Below, piece after piece: positions 8,521 to 17,547 of a DNA stretch of 64,000 nt. The position numbers and the translations under genes were made by a program. The stretch is taken from positions 205,894 through 269,893 of the forward strand of contig NZ_LN889803.1 of assembly GCF_900009145.1 (NCBI RefSeq), read 5' to 3'. Under the pieces are notes generated by a model. That model saw only the letters and a program-made list of their open reading frames with translations, searched no databases and was not told the DNA's origin. The DNA is from Planktothrix tepida PCC 9214 (GTDB lineage Bacteria > Cyanobacteriota > Cyanobacteriia > Cyanobacteriales > Microcoleaceae). The first letter of the stretch is position 1. Each line of letters opens with the position of its first letter.

Positions 8521-9705
8521 TCATTTTAAGATTGAATAAGACTCAAGTATTGACTGATCATACTGGCATAAATCACTATAAATATACATTAAAACAGCTT
8601 CAGGAACTCCCTGATTTGTTTTAGATAAAATCTCTTGAGCCGTTTTCCGAGGATTAACTGTTAACTGTCGAGGAAGATAATCAGTTTCTTGCTTTAGCCA
8701 AGGAATTAAATCATCTTCTGGACAAATGGGTTTAGGTTCTGGTAATTGTATCGGCTCTGTTATTGACCAATTTTCATTAATATTGCTGACCCAATTTTGA
8801 CACCAATTTTTAATTTCAGGTTCATCAGCTAATAAAAAAACTAGGAGCTTATTACAAGAATTAGGCTGTGCTTGTTGTGAAAACAATCGATTACATAAGG
8901 GAACCCAAAATTGATCAATAAATTCTTGAGGATATTCTAAGCTATTTGCTTGTAAATCCGTAAAAATCAAAACAATATTGTTATATTGAAGCTGTTCTTT
9001 TAAAGCCTTAATAATCCTAAGTTGATTTTCTTCTAATAATTGTTTCCTATTAAATTGTATTCCGATTTTTTCACTTAGCCATTTCCATAGTTTTTTTGAA
9101 TCAGATATATAGGAGCTAAAAGAACAGGTATAAAACATTCTTTTAGAATATTTTGGTTTAGTCATCAATCTTCTCATAATCCATTCTTGACCATGCTTTT
9201 TTTTGCCATAAACTAATAAACAAGCAGCAGGTTTATTCTGTTGTTCCCAATCCGCAAAAATACCGGAAGACTTTCTAAAATCAAGTCGTAGAAGCGATTG
9301 ATAAACTTGTTCTGCTTGTTCATCCTCCTGATTTGAGCCTATATGTTCTGTCAGATATTGCTGAAACTCAGGACTTGCATATTGAGTTTGTAGCCACTCC
9401 GAAAATAAAGTTTCTCTTTCATCTCTTTGTGTTTCACAGAATTTAGGTAAGTCCTGTTCTTGCTTGTCTTTATTTATTTCACCAACTGATTTACAAATTC
9501 TTTTATAAATATTAAGAGTAGTTCTATTACAGACTTTTTTTAATCTATTGTTTACTTCTGTATCCTTTAAAATTTTACCATCACAACTTAAATATTTTGC
9601 TTTTAAAATTTCTCTATGCAAAAGAGTTAAAGTTAAATCATATTTTTTGTTTTTATATTTTTCTTGTAACCAGTCAAAAAAAATATCTGGATGAAGGACT
9701 CTCAT
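8521..9705 (-). CDS. Inactive-STAND (iSTAND) effector-associated-domain protein
   Basis: The first gene of the ternary operon encodes about 394 residues. The N-terminal 100 residues form a small helical domain of the type found as adaptor or effector-associated domains in STAND and vWA-MoxR conflict systems. A P-loop-like region follows in which Walker A is eroded (LLVYGKKKHGQEWIMRRL) and Walker B reads NIVLIFTDLQ. This fits the inactive-STAND family. The ATG at 9705 (MRVLHPD) is preferred. A GTG at 9732 is in frame and possible; neither has a strong ribosome-binding site. The family is recognised from pattern only, so the assignment is moderately sure. Confidence 0.7.
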   Translation of the reverse strand: MRVLHPDIFFDWLQEKYKNKKYDLTLTLLHREILKAKYLSCDGKILKDTEVNNRLKKVCNRTTLNIYKRICKSVGEINKDKQEQDLPKFCETQRDERETLFSEWLQTQYASPEFQQYLTEHIGSNQEDEQAEQVYQSLLRLDFRKSSGIFADWEQQNKPAACLLVYGKKKHGQEWIMRRLMTKPKYSKRMFYTCSFSSYISDSKKLWKWLSEKIGIQFNRKQLLEENQLRIIKALKEQLQYNNIVLIFTDLQANSLEYPQEFIDQFWVPLCNRLFSQQAQPNSCNKLLVFLLADEPEIKNWCQNWVSNINENWSITEPIQLPEPKPICPEDDLIPWLKQETDYLPRQLTVNPRKTAQEILSKTNQGVPEAVLMYIYSDLCQYDQSILESYSILK

Positions 9706-9978
9706 ATTGGGTTGACAACTTAGGTTAGACACACAGGAATGAATTTGACAAGTAACTGGAAAAATTTTCCGCTCTTTTCCTCAACAGTGGAAAGTTTTTC
9801 CAATTTATAGAGGATATCAAAAGCCCGTTGTACATTGTGTTTAAAGGTTGAGACATTAGCAAAACCGAGTTAGTTTCCTGAACCTCACCGAACCTCGAAA
9901 ATTCGATAGCACAACGGTTTACCTCTCTGTAGGAAAGCCGTTGATCACTAATTGACCAACGACCAAACAAATTTACTT

Positions 9979-10518
9979 ATGTCTAGTTTAACAGCATCAG
10001 AGATTCGATTTCAATCGATTTTCTCTTTCTTTGCAAGGGCAAAATCTAGTCCCAACTATCGGAAACGGTTGGCTATTCACTATCTGAAGTGCAAGGGTGA
10101 TACCCTCAACCGTCGTGATCAAAAAGGATTCAGTGAATGGATACATCACTTGTTTTTACAAGTACCATTTCCGGTCGAATATATTGCGGGACAACCGTAT
10201 CAATCGGCTGCTGAAATGACTGAAGATGTGCGTCTAACAGGGGTGTTAAAGATTAGCACTGATTTCAATGATCCGGTTGTTTTGTCTCGTGAAGATAACC
10301 TTTTGTATCGGGCGATTCATGACAGTCATCATATCTTAGGCGGGTGGGATTTTTCTTGGGAGGGAGAGTTAGCAGCTTGTCAATATTTCTGCTCTCTGAC
10401 TAACAATCGATTATATCACAGAATTCTGTTTTCCGAGTTGATTTTACAGGCAGCAGCTTATCTTTATTTGGGGGATTTCCCTCAAGAACAAAAACTCGTT
10501 TTAACCTTGCCCTATTAA
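9979..10518 (+). CDS. Hypothetical protein with a Coq4-like HDxxH-x11-E motif
   Basis: A 179-residue protein. His114-Asp115, His118 and Glu130 (IHDSHHILGG...WEGE) reproduce the spacing HDxxH-x11-E of the Coq4 zinc site, although the rest of the sequence is not obviously Coq4. A metal-binding or ligand-scaffold role is therefore an inference. No signal peptide is visible, and the C-terminal third is hydrophobic and helical (LILQAAAYLYLG). I choose the ATG at 9979 over an upstream in-frame TTG at 9952. Two further small genes follow on the same strand, but a hairpin at 10529-10556 lies between. Confidence 0.65.
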   Translation: MSSLTASEIRFQSIFSFFARAKSSPNYRKRLAIHYLKCKGDTLNRRDQKGFSEWIHHLFLQVPFPVEYIAGQPYQSAAEMTEDVRLTGVLKISTDFNDPVVLSREDNLLYRAIHDSHHILGGWDFSWEGELAACQYFCSLTNNRLYHRILFSELILQAAAYLYLGDFPQEQKLVLTLPY

Positions 10519-10528
10519 ACCAAAATCC

Positions 10529-10556
10529 GTAGGGGCGAGGCACGCCTCGCCCCTAC
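10529..10556. repeat. Palindromic interspersed repeat (GTAGGGGCGAGGC type)
   Basis: Thirteen-base arms GTAGGGGCGAGGC and GCCTCGCCCCTAC are separated by 2 bp. Related cores occur at 32633-32660 and 36524-36621, so this is a family of mobile or slipped hairpins. It may serve as a terminator for the preceding gene. Confidence 0.75.
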
Positions 10557-10589
10557 ACAAGCTATCGGTAAACTGAATTAGGAGGACGG

Positions 10590-11087
10590 ATGACACTGCA
10601 ACACATTCAACAGATTATGCTAGAAATGGCACAAGATGATTCCACCTTAAAAACAGCATTTGAACAATTAAATCAAAATGCGATCGCCTTTCCCCAAAAC
10701 TCCGTTATTGTTCCCCCGATTTTAGAGATTATCCAGTCTTCATCCCCTAATATTGGCTGTTGCGAATCCTGTATTGCTATCCCTTTTCCTCAACAGTATT
10801 CTAATCAAATTCAAGGGTTATCAAGGGATGTTGCGGATAGTTTAGGCGGTGCAACAGTCTTACCCCATTTTCTGGGATGGTGGAAAAACCAAAACGGTGA
10901 AATTATCCCTGATCAATTGGTTGTGATCAAGTCTTTTACTCAAGTTAAAAAATTAGTGAATAACTGGGAAAAACTCTTAGCTAGTATTCACTATTGGGGG
11001 AAAATGTGCCAACAAGAAGAGATCGCTATTGAACTCAGTGTTTTTGCATTAGGAAGTGTTTTGTTATTGATTTCTATTGAAAGTTAA
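10590..11087 (+). CDS. Hypothetical protein
   Basis: A 165-residue protein with an AGGAGG ribosome-binding site 4 bp before the ATG. It contains a GCCESC cysteine cluster (about residues 56-61), a central LPHFLGWWKNQNGEIIPDQLVVI segment and a hydrophobic C terminus (IELSVFALGSVLLLISIE) that may be a membrane or buried helix. I do not recognise the family. It is followed after 12 bp by a small membrane-protein gene, so the two are probably co-transcribed. Confidence 0.6.
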   Translation: MTLQHIQQIMLEMAQDDSTLKTAFEQLNQNAIAFPQNSVIVPPILEIIQSSSPNIGCCESCIAIPFPQQYSNQIQGLSRDVADSLGGATVLPHFLGWWKNQNGEIIPDQLVVIKSFTQVKKLVNNWEKLLASIHYWGKMCQQEEIAIELSVFALGSVLLLISIES

Positions 11088-11099
11088 ACAGGAGGTTTT

Positions 11100-11363
11100 A
11101 TGGAATGTCGCAAAAATCGTAAAGGTGAAAAAATGTGTCATATTGTTACCCATCCTGATAAAAATTGGGAAAGCTTTTGCACAGAATGTAATAAACGCTT
11201 TATCAAAAAAGATGATGGTTGGGATTTTGATGGGGTTTGGGGGGTGATTTGTGTTCTATTTATTCTCCTGTTCGTTTTAATGTTAGTAGGTTGCGAAAAA
11301 CCCGCTAAATCTGTTAACGAACTCCCAAACAACTTCTCAACAATTTTAGGAAAAAGGAAATAA
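11100..11363 (+). CDS. Small single-span membrane protein with Cys pairs
   Basis: An 87-residue protein. The N-terminal half is hydrophilic, with Cys3, Cys13 and a CTEC pair, which could bind metal. It is followed by one membrane helix (WGVICVLFILLFVLMLVGC) and a short polar tail. An AGGAGG site lies upstream of the ATG. It is probably in an operon with the gene at 10590-11087. Function is unknown. The VGC at the end of the helix is not at a position that would make it a normal lipobox. Confidence 0.5.
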   Translation: MECRKNRKGEKMCHIVTHPDKNWESFCTECNKRFIKKDDGWDFDGVWGVICVLFILLFVLMLVGCEKPAKSVNELPNNFSTILGKRK

Positions 11364-11389
11364 ACTTGGTGCTATAACATTTTATTGTT

Positions 11390-11440
11390 GGGGTTGGGTC
11401 TTCCAACCCCGTTTGCGTCTGGGTTAGGAGACCTAACCCC
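11390..11440. repeat. Two adjacent hairpins between convergent genes
   Basis: GGGGTTGG(11390-11397)/CCAACCCC(11403-11410) and GGGTTAGG(11421-11428)/CCTAACCC(11432-11439) form two short stems. They lie between the small membrane-protein gene and the end of the CPBP protease gene. They could work as bidirectional terminators but also look like interspersed repeats, since GGGTTGGGTCTCCCAACCC recurs near 36477-36493. Confidence 0.55.
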
Positions 11441-11505
11441 TACAGGGATTGCTATATATTTTTATATAGCAAAAGTTAAGTTTTTTGCAAGCTATAGAAT
11501 GGCTT

Positions 11506-13017
11506 CTAACTTCCCCCACTTCCGAGAATATACAAACTCAACAAAGTGCCACTATTCCATAGACCGTGCATGAACATAGAGGCTAATAAATTGCGCGATC
11601 GCGTATACACAAACCCTAGCACAATTCCTAACGTCATTAACGGTAAAACTTCCGAAATATTTAAGTGGGCTGCGGCGAATAAAAACCCACTTAAAATAAT
11701 CGCACTTCCTAGGGGTAAATAACGAGTTAAGGACGGTAATAAAAATCCTCGAAACATAATTTCTTCAAAGATTGGGGCGGCGATGGAGGCGGTAATAAAA
11801 AAGATCGTTAACGCCACACTATCGCGACTTTCTAATGCAATCGGTAATAACGGATTACTGCCCCCCTGTCCATCCCAAAGTTTCTGATTAATTAAAGAAA
11901 CTAAAATCACCAACGGTAAAGCGACGAAATACCCCCCTAAACCCCAAAGAAACCAATTTCCTTTAAAGTTTAGGGTAAACCAGCCTTCGGGCAACGGAAA
12001 ATAGGGTTTAATTGAAAAATACAAAACCGAAAATCCTCCTATCATTAATAATAGATAGGTGATTAAAATATAAACCGCTTGAGTCCTAATTTCAAAACTA
12101 CTGGGTTGAATATTTAACTCTTGGAAAATCGCTCTTAAAGTTAGAGGAATGAACAGTTGACCGAGTAAGGCAAATCCCACCACAAAAACTTGTAAAATTG
12201 TTTCTCCATTCCAAGGAATTAACCAAGCAACATCCATATTTGTTGCGAGGATAGAAGACTTACCTTTGAGGAGGGTTTGAATGCCTAAAGCAATAGCTAA
12301 TAAAAGCCCAATAACTAATCCCATCCCTGGAATTGCACTCACAATTATTAACTTAACAACTGCTTGTTCTGCCCGTTGTTGTTCTTGGGTTTCTAAAGCC
12401 ACTAATGCTTCTGGACGCTGTTGTAAGGTATAGAGCTTAACTAAAGCTTGATAACGAAACCAACCGTCTAACTGTTTTTGTAAAATTGGTTCAGCATCGG
12501 GTAATAATCGGGCTGGAGTTTTCCATAATCCCGTTAATACTTGTGCTGTCATTTTTTCAGTCGGAGAAACGAGAAATTCACTATCTTGAGGTTCGATTAA
12601 ATCCTTCCAGGTTTTTAAGGCTTTATCGGGTTGACCTAACTGAGTTTGTAAGATGCCAATTTGCAATTGTAAATCCTGATTCAGTTGTTGTAATTGTTTT
12701 AAAGAATCCGGTGCAATTGAAGTTTCATTAGCTTGAACTTTGGCTAAACTTTTTTCAGCAGATTCTTGTACCTGTTGATATTGCTTATAAGCTTCCTCTA
12801 CAGGAGTTTTGCCAATTAAATTATCCTTCAATGTCATTAAACTTTCCTCTTGCGTTCCCTGGCCTTGCCATTGGGAGGCATGAAGCAGTAAATTGGTTTG
12901 ATATAATTCCAAACGGCTTTGAATTTGCGGTTGAGTCCAACTATCAAGTAAAGATAAACTCAAAAAGCTAACCGCTACTACTGTTAAAATTGCTAAAATC
13001 CAGCGTTTCAGTGTCAT
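11506..13017 (-). CDS. CPBP-family intramembrane metalloprotease
   Basis: The protein has about 503 residues. An N-terminal signal anchor (WILAILTVVAVSFLSLSLL) is followed by a long soluble helical region with TPR-like or coiled-coil character (residues 25-215), and then several membrane segments. The Abi/CPBP catalytic motifs are in the C-terminal third: EEIMFRGFLLP (motif 1, glutamates and Arg), FAAAHLN (motif 2 His) and FMHGLWN (motif 3 His). Family members cleave CAAX-like or membrane substrates. The long soluble N-terminal part is typical of a cyanobacterial subgroup. I prefer the ATG at 13017 over the TTG at 13026. It is divergent from the phosphatase gene. Confidence 0.85.
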   Translation of the reverse strand: MTLKRWILAILTVVAVSFLSLSLLDSWTQPQIQSRLELYQTNLLLHASQWQGQGTQEESLMTLKDNLIGKTPVEEAYKQYQQVQESAEKSLAKVQANETSIAPDSLKQLQQLNQDLQLQIGILQTQLGQPDKALKTWKDLIEPQDSEFLVSPTEKMTAQVLTGLWKTPARLLPDAEPILQKQLDGWFRYQALVKLYTLQQRPEALVALETQEQQRAEQAVVKLIIVSAIPGMGLVIGLLLAIALGIQTLLKGKSSILATNMDVAWLIPWNGETILQVFVVGFALLGQLFIPLTLRAIFQELNIQPSSFEIRTQAVYILITYLLLMIGGFSVLYFSIKPYFPLPEGWFTLNFKGNWFLWGLGGYFVALPLVILVSLINQKLWDGQGGSNPLLPIALESRDSVALTIFFITASIAAPIFEEIMFRGFLLPSLTRYLPLGSAIILSGFLFAAAHLNISEVLPLMTLGIVLGFVYTRSRNLLASMFMHGLWNSGTLLSLYILGSGGS

Positions 13018-13162
13018 GAGTTCCAAGCGTGAGGGTAAAACATTACCGAGTTTGAGCTAGAAACACAATATTTTAACTGATGCTGTCCTAAACAAGGTAC
13101 AATGGCATCTGGCTTAAATTCGGCTCAACTCTAGTTTAAAAGTCCAACTCCTCAATTAAAAA

Positions 13163-14521
13163 ATGACGACCCGTGTAATTCTTGTCCGTCATGGTCAAAG
13201 TACCTATAATGCCCAACGTCGAATTCAAGGTCGCTTGGACGACTCTGTTTTAACAGAAAAAGGTTCTGTGGCGGCGCAAAAAGTGGGTGATGCCTTGACT
13301 GGTTTGACGTTCGATGCCTTGTATTGCAGTCCCCTGCAACGGGCCAAACAAACGGCTGAAATTATTGTAACGCGCCTGTCAAACCCACCTCAACTTCAGC
13401 CGCATGATTTGTTGATGGAAATTGATTTACCATTGTGGGCGGGGATGGAACGTCAAGTGGTTCTCGAACAGTTCCCCGATGAATATCAAGCTTGGCAAGA
13501 ATGTCCCCATGAGTTTTCGATGCGGGTTCCAACACCGGAAGGGGAAAAACAACATTTTCCGGTAATCGCATTATTTGAACAAGCCAAACAATTTTGGCGC
13601 GAAATTTTAAGCCGTCATCAAAATCAAACGGTTTTATTAGTAGCTCATAATGGAATTAATCGCTGTTTAATTGCGACAGCTTTGGGCATTGAACCCCAAT
13701 TTTACCAAGCTTTGCAACAATCTAATTGTGGCATTAGTATTTTGAATTTTACTAATGTTATCCCCGGAGAATTACCGAAACCTGCGGATGTCCAATTAGA
13801 GTCCATGAACCTAACCACTCATGTCGGCCATAAATTGCCTTCGGTGCGCCCCGGACATCAAGGGCCACGATTATTATTAGTGCGTCATGGGGAAACGGAA
13901 TGGAACCGCATGGGGCAATTTCAAGGGCAAATTGATGTGCCGTTAAATGATAATGGTCGAGAACAAGGTCGCAAAGCCGCAGAATTTTTAAAAGACATTA
14001 AGATTGATTTTGCCGTAACAAGTCCGATGGCACGTCCGAAAGAAACCGCCGAGATTATTTTGCAAGAACATCCAGGGATAGAATTACAATTAGAACCGGA
14101 ATTTTGCGAAATTAGTCACGGGTTATGGGAAGGTAAATTCGAGACGGAAATCGAACAGCTTTACCCTGGATTATTACAGGAATGGAAAATAGCACCCCAA
14201 ACGGTTCAAATGCCGGAAGGGGAGAATTTACAACAGGTTTGGCAACGGTCTTTAGTGGCTTGGAAAAAAATTGTTGAAACGTATAATCATCAACCTGTAA
14301 CAATATTAGTGGTTGCCCATGATGCCATTAATAAAGCCCTTTTGTGTCAGTTATTTAATTTACCACCGGAGCATTTTTGGAATTTTAAACAAGGGAATGG
14401 TGCGGTGACAGTGATTGATTATCCTCACGGAATTGAGGGTTTACCTGTATTACAAGCTGCTAATATTACAAGCCATTTATCCGGTAGTATTCTCGATAAA
14501 ACTGTGGCTGGAGCGTTATAG
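13163..14521 (+). CDS. Two-domain histidine phosphatase (phosphoglycerate mutase-like)
   Basis: A 452-residue tandem of two histidine-phosphatase domains. Domain 1 has the phospho-acceptor motif RHGQSTYN (residues 8-15), SPLQRAKQTAEI and the second histidine in LLVAHNGINR. Domain 2 has RHGETEWN, SPMARPKETAEI and ILVVAHDAINK. Both copies keep the catalytic histidines. In cyanobacteria such proteins are annotated as phosphoglycerate mutases, but some homologues act as phosphoserine phosphatases, so the substrate is open. The dihydroorotase-like gene follows after 81 bp of repeats. Confidence 0.85.
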   Translation: MTTRVILVRHGQSTYNAQRRIQGRLDDSVLTEKGSVAAQKVGDALTGLTFDALYCSPLQRAKQTAEIIVTRLSNPPQLQPHDLLMEIDLPLWAGMERQVVLEQFPDEYQAWQECPHEFSMRVPTPEGEKQHFPVIALFEQAKQFWREILSRHQNQTVLLVAHNGINRCLIATALGIEPQFYQALQQSNCGISILNFTNVIPGELPKPADVQLESMNLTTHVGHKLPSVRPGHQGPRLLLVRHGETEWNRMGQFQGQIDVPLNDNGREQGRKAAEFLKDIKIDFAVTSPMARPKETAEIILQEHPGIELQLEPEFCEISHGLWEGKFETEIEQLYPGLLQEWKIAPQTVQMPEGENLQQVWQRSLVAWKKIVETYNHQPVTILVVAHDAINKALLCQLFNLPPEHFWNFKQGNGAVTVIDYPHGIEGLPVLQAANITSHLSGSILDKTVAGAL

Positions 14522-14529
14522 TTATCAGT

Positions 14530-14556
14530 GTAGAGACGCGCCATGGCACGTCTGTA
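14530..14556. repeat. Palindromic interspersed repeat (GTAGAGACG type) with CAGTTAT repeats
   Basis: GTAGAGACG and its near-complement CGTCTGTAC flank a GCCATGGC core. Runs of TTATCAG lie on both sides (14521-14580). This is a common cyanobacterial intergenic hairpin. An in-frame ATG inside it (14543) would extend the next gene through repeat sequence and is not favoured as a start. Confidence 0.65.
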
Positions 14557-14602
14557 CCAGTTATCAGTTATCAGTTATCGGTTTAACTGTTTTATTCTGA
14601 AT

Positions 14603-15955
14603 ATGAATTGTCAACTATTAAAGCAAGTTCGTGTGATTGATCCGGTTTCTAAACGAGATCAAATTGCTGATGTTTTAGTGATGGATGGTTATATTAAGAC
14701 CATTGAATCTTATATTAATGATTACCCGGAAAATACCCACATTATTAATAGCGAAGGGTTGATTTTAGGCCCTGGATTAGTTGATTTATATAGTCATAGT
14801 GGAGAACCAGGATTTGAGGAGCGGGAAACTTTAAATACCTTATTAAATGCCTCCGCAGCCGGAGGATTTACTCGGTTAGCGATTTTACCGAATACGATTC
14901 CCGCTATTGATAATCCAGCAACAGTAACCTTATTAAAAGAACGATCTCGGAAAGTTTCTATAAATTCTGGATTTTCGCTTCCAAACTTGCATTTTTGGGG
15001 CGCATTCACCCAAGAAGTTGCGAGTCAAAATATGACAGAATTTAGCGAATTAGCTAATGCAGGTGTTGTCGGTTTTGCCGATGGTCAACCGTTACAAAAT
15101 TTAGCCTTATTACGAAGAATATTAGAATATTTAAAACCTTTAAATAAACCCTTAGCCTTCTATCCTTGCGATCACACATTAGTTGTTAATGGAGTCATGC
15201 GAGAAGGCAATGATTCTATCTTATCCGGTTTACCCGGAATACCAGACTATGCTGAAACCGCAGCCTTAGCCGCTATATTAGAGTTAGTTGAAGTCACACA
15301 AACCCCCATTCATATTATGCGGGTTTCTACGGCGCGAAGTGTAGAATTAATTGCCCAAGCGAAAGCTCGTCATTTACCAATTACAGCCAGTACCACCTGG
15401 ATGCACTTATTATTAAATACAACATCCATTAATCGCATTTGGAATCAACCTTTAGAAGATGCTAAAACCTTAGAAAATCTAACTGTTGTTAATTCTATTC
15501 CTCTCCCCTATGATCCTAACTTAAGATTAGATCCGCCTTTAGGAAATCCCTCGGATCAAAAGGCTTTAATTCAAGGAATTGAAACAGGAGTTATTGATGC
15601 GATCGCTATTGATCATACTCCCTATTCCTATGAAGAAAAAACCGTCGCTTTTTCCGACGCTCCTCCGGGTGCAATTGGCTTAGAATTAGCCTTACCCTTA
15701 TTATGGAAAACCTTTGTTGAATCTGGGCAATGGTCAGCCTTAGATTTATGGCGAGTCTTAAGCAGTCAACCTGCTCTTTGTTTACAACAAACACCCCCTT
15801 CTATTCAACCCGACCAACCCGCAGAAATGATATTATTTGACCCTCAACAGCCTTCGATAGTCAATGCAAATACCCTGAAATCTCGCTCTATTAATACCCC
15901 TTGGTTGGGACAAAAAATTACAGGTCGAGTCATTAAAACCTGGTGTCCGACTTAA
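14603..15955 (+). CDS. Dihydroorotase-like pseudoenzyme
   Basis: A 450-residue amidohydrolase-fold protein clearly related to the dihydroorotase at 18285-19622, but with lost metal ligands. The HxH motif reads YSHSGEPG instead of xVHFREPG, the region of the carbamylated lysine reads GVVGFADGQ, and the two later histidines read FYPCDH and IMRVST. The terminal Asp (AIDHTPYSYEEK) is kept. It is probably non-catalytic. Pseudo-dihydroorotases (PyrC') are known to be structural partners of aspartate transcarbamoylase in some bacteria, and a similar role here is an inference. The start at 14603 avoids translating repeat DNA. Confidence 0.8.
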   Translation: MNCQLLKQVRVIDPVSKRDQIADVLVMDGYIKTIESYINDYPENTHIINSEGLILGPGLVDLYSHSGEPGFEERETLNTLLNASAAGGFTRLAILPNTIPAIDNPATVTLLKERSRKVSINSGFSLPNLHFWGAFTQEVASQNMTEFSELANAGVVGFADGQPLQNLALLRRILEYLKPLNKPLAFYPCDHTLVVNGVMREGNDSILSGLPGIPDYAETAALAAILELVEVTQTPIHIMRVSTARSVELIAQAKARHLPITASTTWMHLLLNTTSINRIWNQPLEDAKTLENLTVVNSIPLPYDPNLRLDPPLGNPSDQKALIQGIETGVIDAIAIDHTPYSYEEKTVAFSDAPPGAIGLELALPLLWKTFVESGQWSALDLWRVLSSQPALCLQQTPPSIQPDQPAEMILFDPQQPSIVNANTLKSRSINTPWLGQKITGRVIKTWCPT

Positions 15956-15958
15956 AAG

Positions 15959-16072
15959 TGCATAAGTTCAGAACGGCTGGAGATAAATCTTAACAACAAC
16001 ATAGTTTCAGTGGAGTGCATAAGCTCAAAATAGCTGGATATACGTTGTTAACAAGAGCGTAGTTTCAGTAAA
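15959..16072. repeat. Imperfect 57-bp direct repeat upstream of the RTX gene
   Basis: Two tandem copies start TGCATAAG at 15959 and 16016 and end TAGTTTCAGT. They share GCTGGA and AACAA blocks but have diverged in between. They lie 75 bp before the RTX start codon, so they could be regulator-binding or promoter repeats. This is an observation of the sequence only. Confidence 0.6.
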
Positions 16073-16146
16073 TTTGACGAGGAACTGCGGACTGTAATTT
16101 TGGGCTCCAAAACCATCTCAGTAATTTTAACCAGGAGTGTTTTAAC

Positions 16147-17301
16147 ATGGCTACTATTTACGGTACAACTTCTCCCGATGATCTTTACGGAAGTTCACTG
16201 AATGACTATATCTATGGCTATGAAAGTAACGATACAGTCTACGGTCGAGGTGGGAATGACCTAGTTTATGGTCATAGTGGGAATGACTCTCTCTACGGTG
16301 ATGCGGGTAATGATTCCCTCTACGGAGGTGCAGGAACCAATTATCTTGTTGGTGGTATAGGAGATGATCGTTATGTCTTGGAGGCAGGTTCTGTTAATAC
16401 CGTCGTTGAAGCCGCCAGTTCTGGAACGGATGCAGTAACGTCTTCTCTAGTGTCTTATACTTTGCCCAGTAATGTTGAAAACCTGGATTTAGGAGCAGGT
16501 GCTGTTAACGGTTTTGGAAATACCTTAGCAAATATAATTAATGGGAATAGCTCTGCAAACTACCTCTGGGGTGGAGATGCAAATGACTCCCTCTATGGTG
16601 GTGCCGGGAATGATACTGCTGTTGGTGGTGCAGGAACCAACTATTTAGCCGGAGGTGCCGGGAATGATAGCTATATTCTAGCTGCGAGTTCTGTTAATAC
16701 CGTTGTAGAAAATGCTGCTGAAGGAACTGATTTAGTAACCTCTTCTCTAGCATCTTATATTTTGCCCAGTAATGTTGAAAACCTAACTTTAGGAGTGGGT
16801 GCTGTTAACGGTTACGGAAATACTCTAGCAAACACAATCAATGGTAATACTTCTGCTAACTACTTATCTGCTAGTAGCGGTAATGATACTGTGATAGGTG
16901 GTGATGGTAATGATACTCAATTTGGAGGTAGTGGTACAGATAGTTTAAATGGTGGTGGTGGTAATGATTTTCTGCAAGGGTATGGCTACACATCTGGAGA
17001 ATATGATTCTCTCACAGGTGGTACTGGTGCAGATAAGTTTATTTTAGGCGATACTTCCGGTGTGTTTTATGCTGGAACTAACGTTGGTTATGCCGTGATC
17101 ACTGACTTTAACTACGCAGAAGGGGATAAGTTTCAAGTTAAAGGCCCCCTTAGCGATTATGGCTTGAAAAAAGATACCAACGTTCTTGGAGGAGCAGCAC
17201 TGGACACCATTATTTACTATAAAGGTGCCCCAGGTGAATATGTTGCTGTTGTCCAAGATAAAACGACTCCGTCGTTATCCTTGGATTTTATCGTGGTGTA
17301 A
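16147..17301 (+). CDS. RTX-type calcium-binding repeat protein
   Basis: A 384-residue protein made mostly of glycine/aspartate nonapeptide repeats of the GGxGxDxLY type (for example GGAGNDSLYGDAGNDS near residues 35-60 and again near 140-180 and 235-285). They alternate with two longer homologous modules containing SYTLPSNVENLDLG and SYILPSNVENLTLG. RTX repeats fold as a calcium beta-roll after type I secretion. The C-terminal 100 residues (VITDFNYAEGDKFQV) match the usual cyanobacterial terminal region that carries the secretion signal. No enzyme domain or N-terminal signal peptide is present. No transporter genes lie nearby. Confidence 0.88.
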   Translation: MATIYGTTSPDDLYGSSLNDYIYGYESNDTVYGRGGNDLVYGHSGNDSLYGDAGNDSLYGGAGTNYLVGGIGDDRYVLEAGSVNTVVEAASSGTDAVTSSLVSYTLPSNVENLDLGAGAVNGFGNTLANIINGNSSANYLWGGDANDSLYGGAGNDTAVGGAGTNYLAGGAGNDSYILAASSVNTVVENAAEGTDLVTSSLASYILPSNVENLTLGVGAVNGYGNTLANTINGNTSANYLSASSGNDTVIGGDGNDTQFGGSGTDSLNGGGGNDFLQGYGYTSGEYDSLTGGTGADKFILGDTSGVFYAGTNVGYAVITDFNYAEGDKFQVKGPLSDYGLKKDTNVLGGAALDTIIYYKGAPGEYVAVVQDKTTPSLSLDFIVV

Positions 17302-17547
17302 GGTTTTAGTCTGCATTTGTGACCCTTAACTATCCCCTCTTAATACTGCATTTAAACTGTGTTACAGTTTGGCAGTATCGGGGATTTAGATCCGGAGCAA
17401 TTGACCTAGATTTTAAGAGAAGCATTGATTAAAATTCCCCCTTTTTAAGGGGGATTTCAACGTAAGATCAAAACAAAAATTCTCGGCTAAAATTAATACT
17501 AATTATTCATAATTTAGCCTAGAAACCGTCTTGATTTTATTATTTTA
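17302..17547. other. Intergenic region between RTX and lepB genes
   Basis: About 246 bp between two converging genes. I see AT-rich sequence with a weak AAATTCCCCCTTTTTAAGGGGGATTT palindrome-like segment (about 17432-17458), which may be a terminator for one or both genes. No gene is visible. Confidence 0.5.

Noticed and set aside
9725-9970. 81-codon minus-strand frame upstream of the conflict operon
   Set aside because: It overlaps starts of genes on both sides, lacks a ribosome-binding site and shows no domain; more likely the promoter region of two divergent genes.
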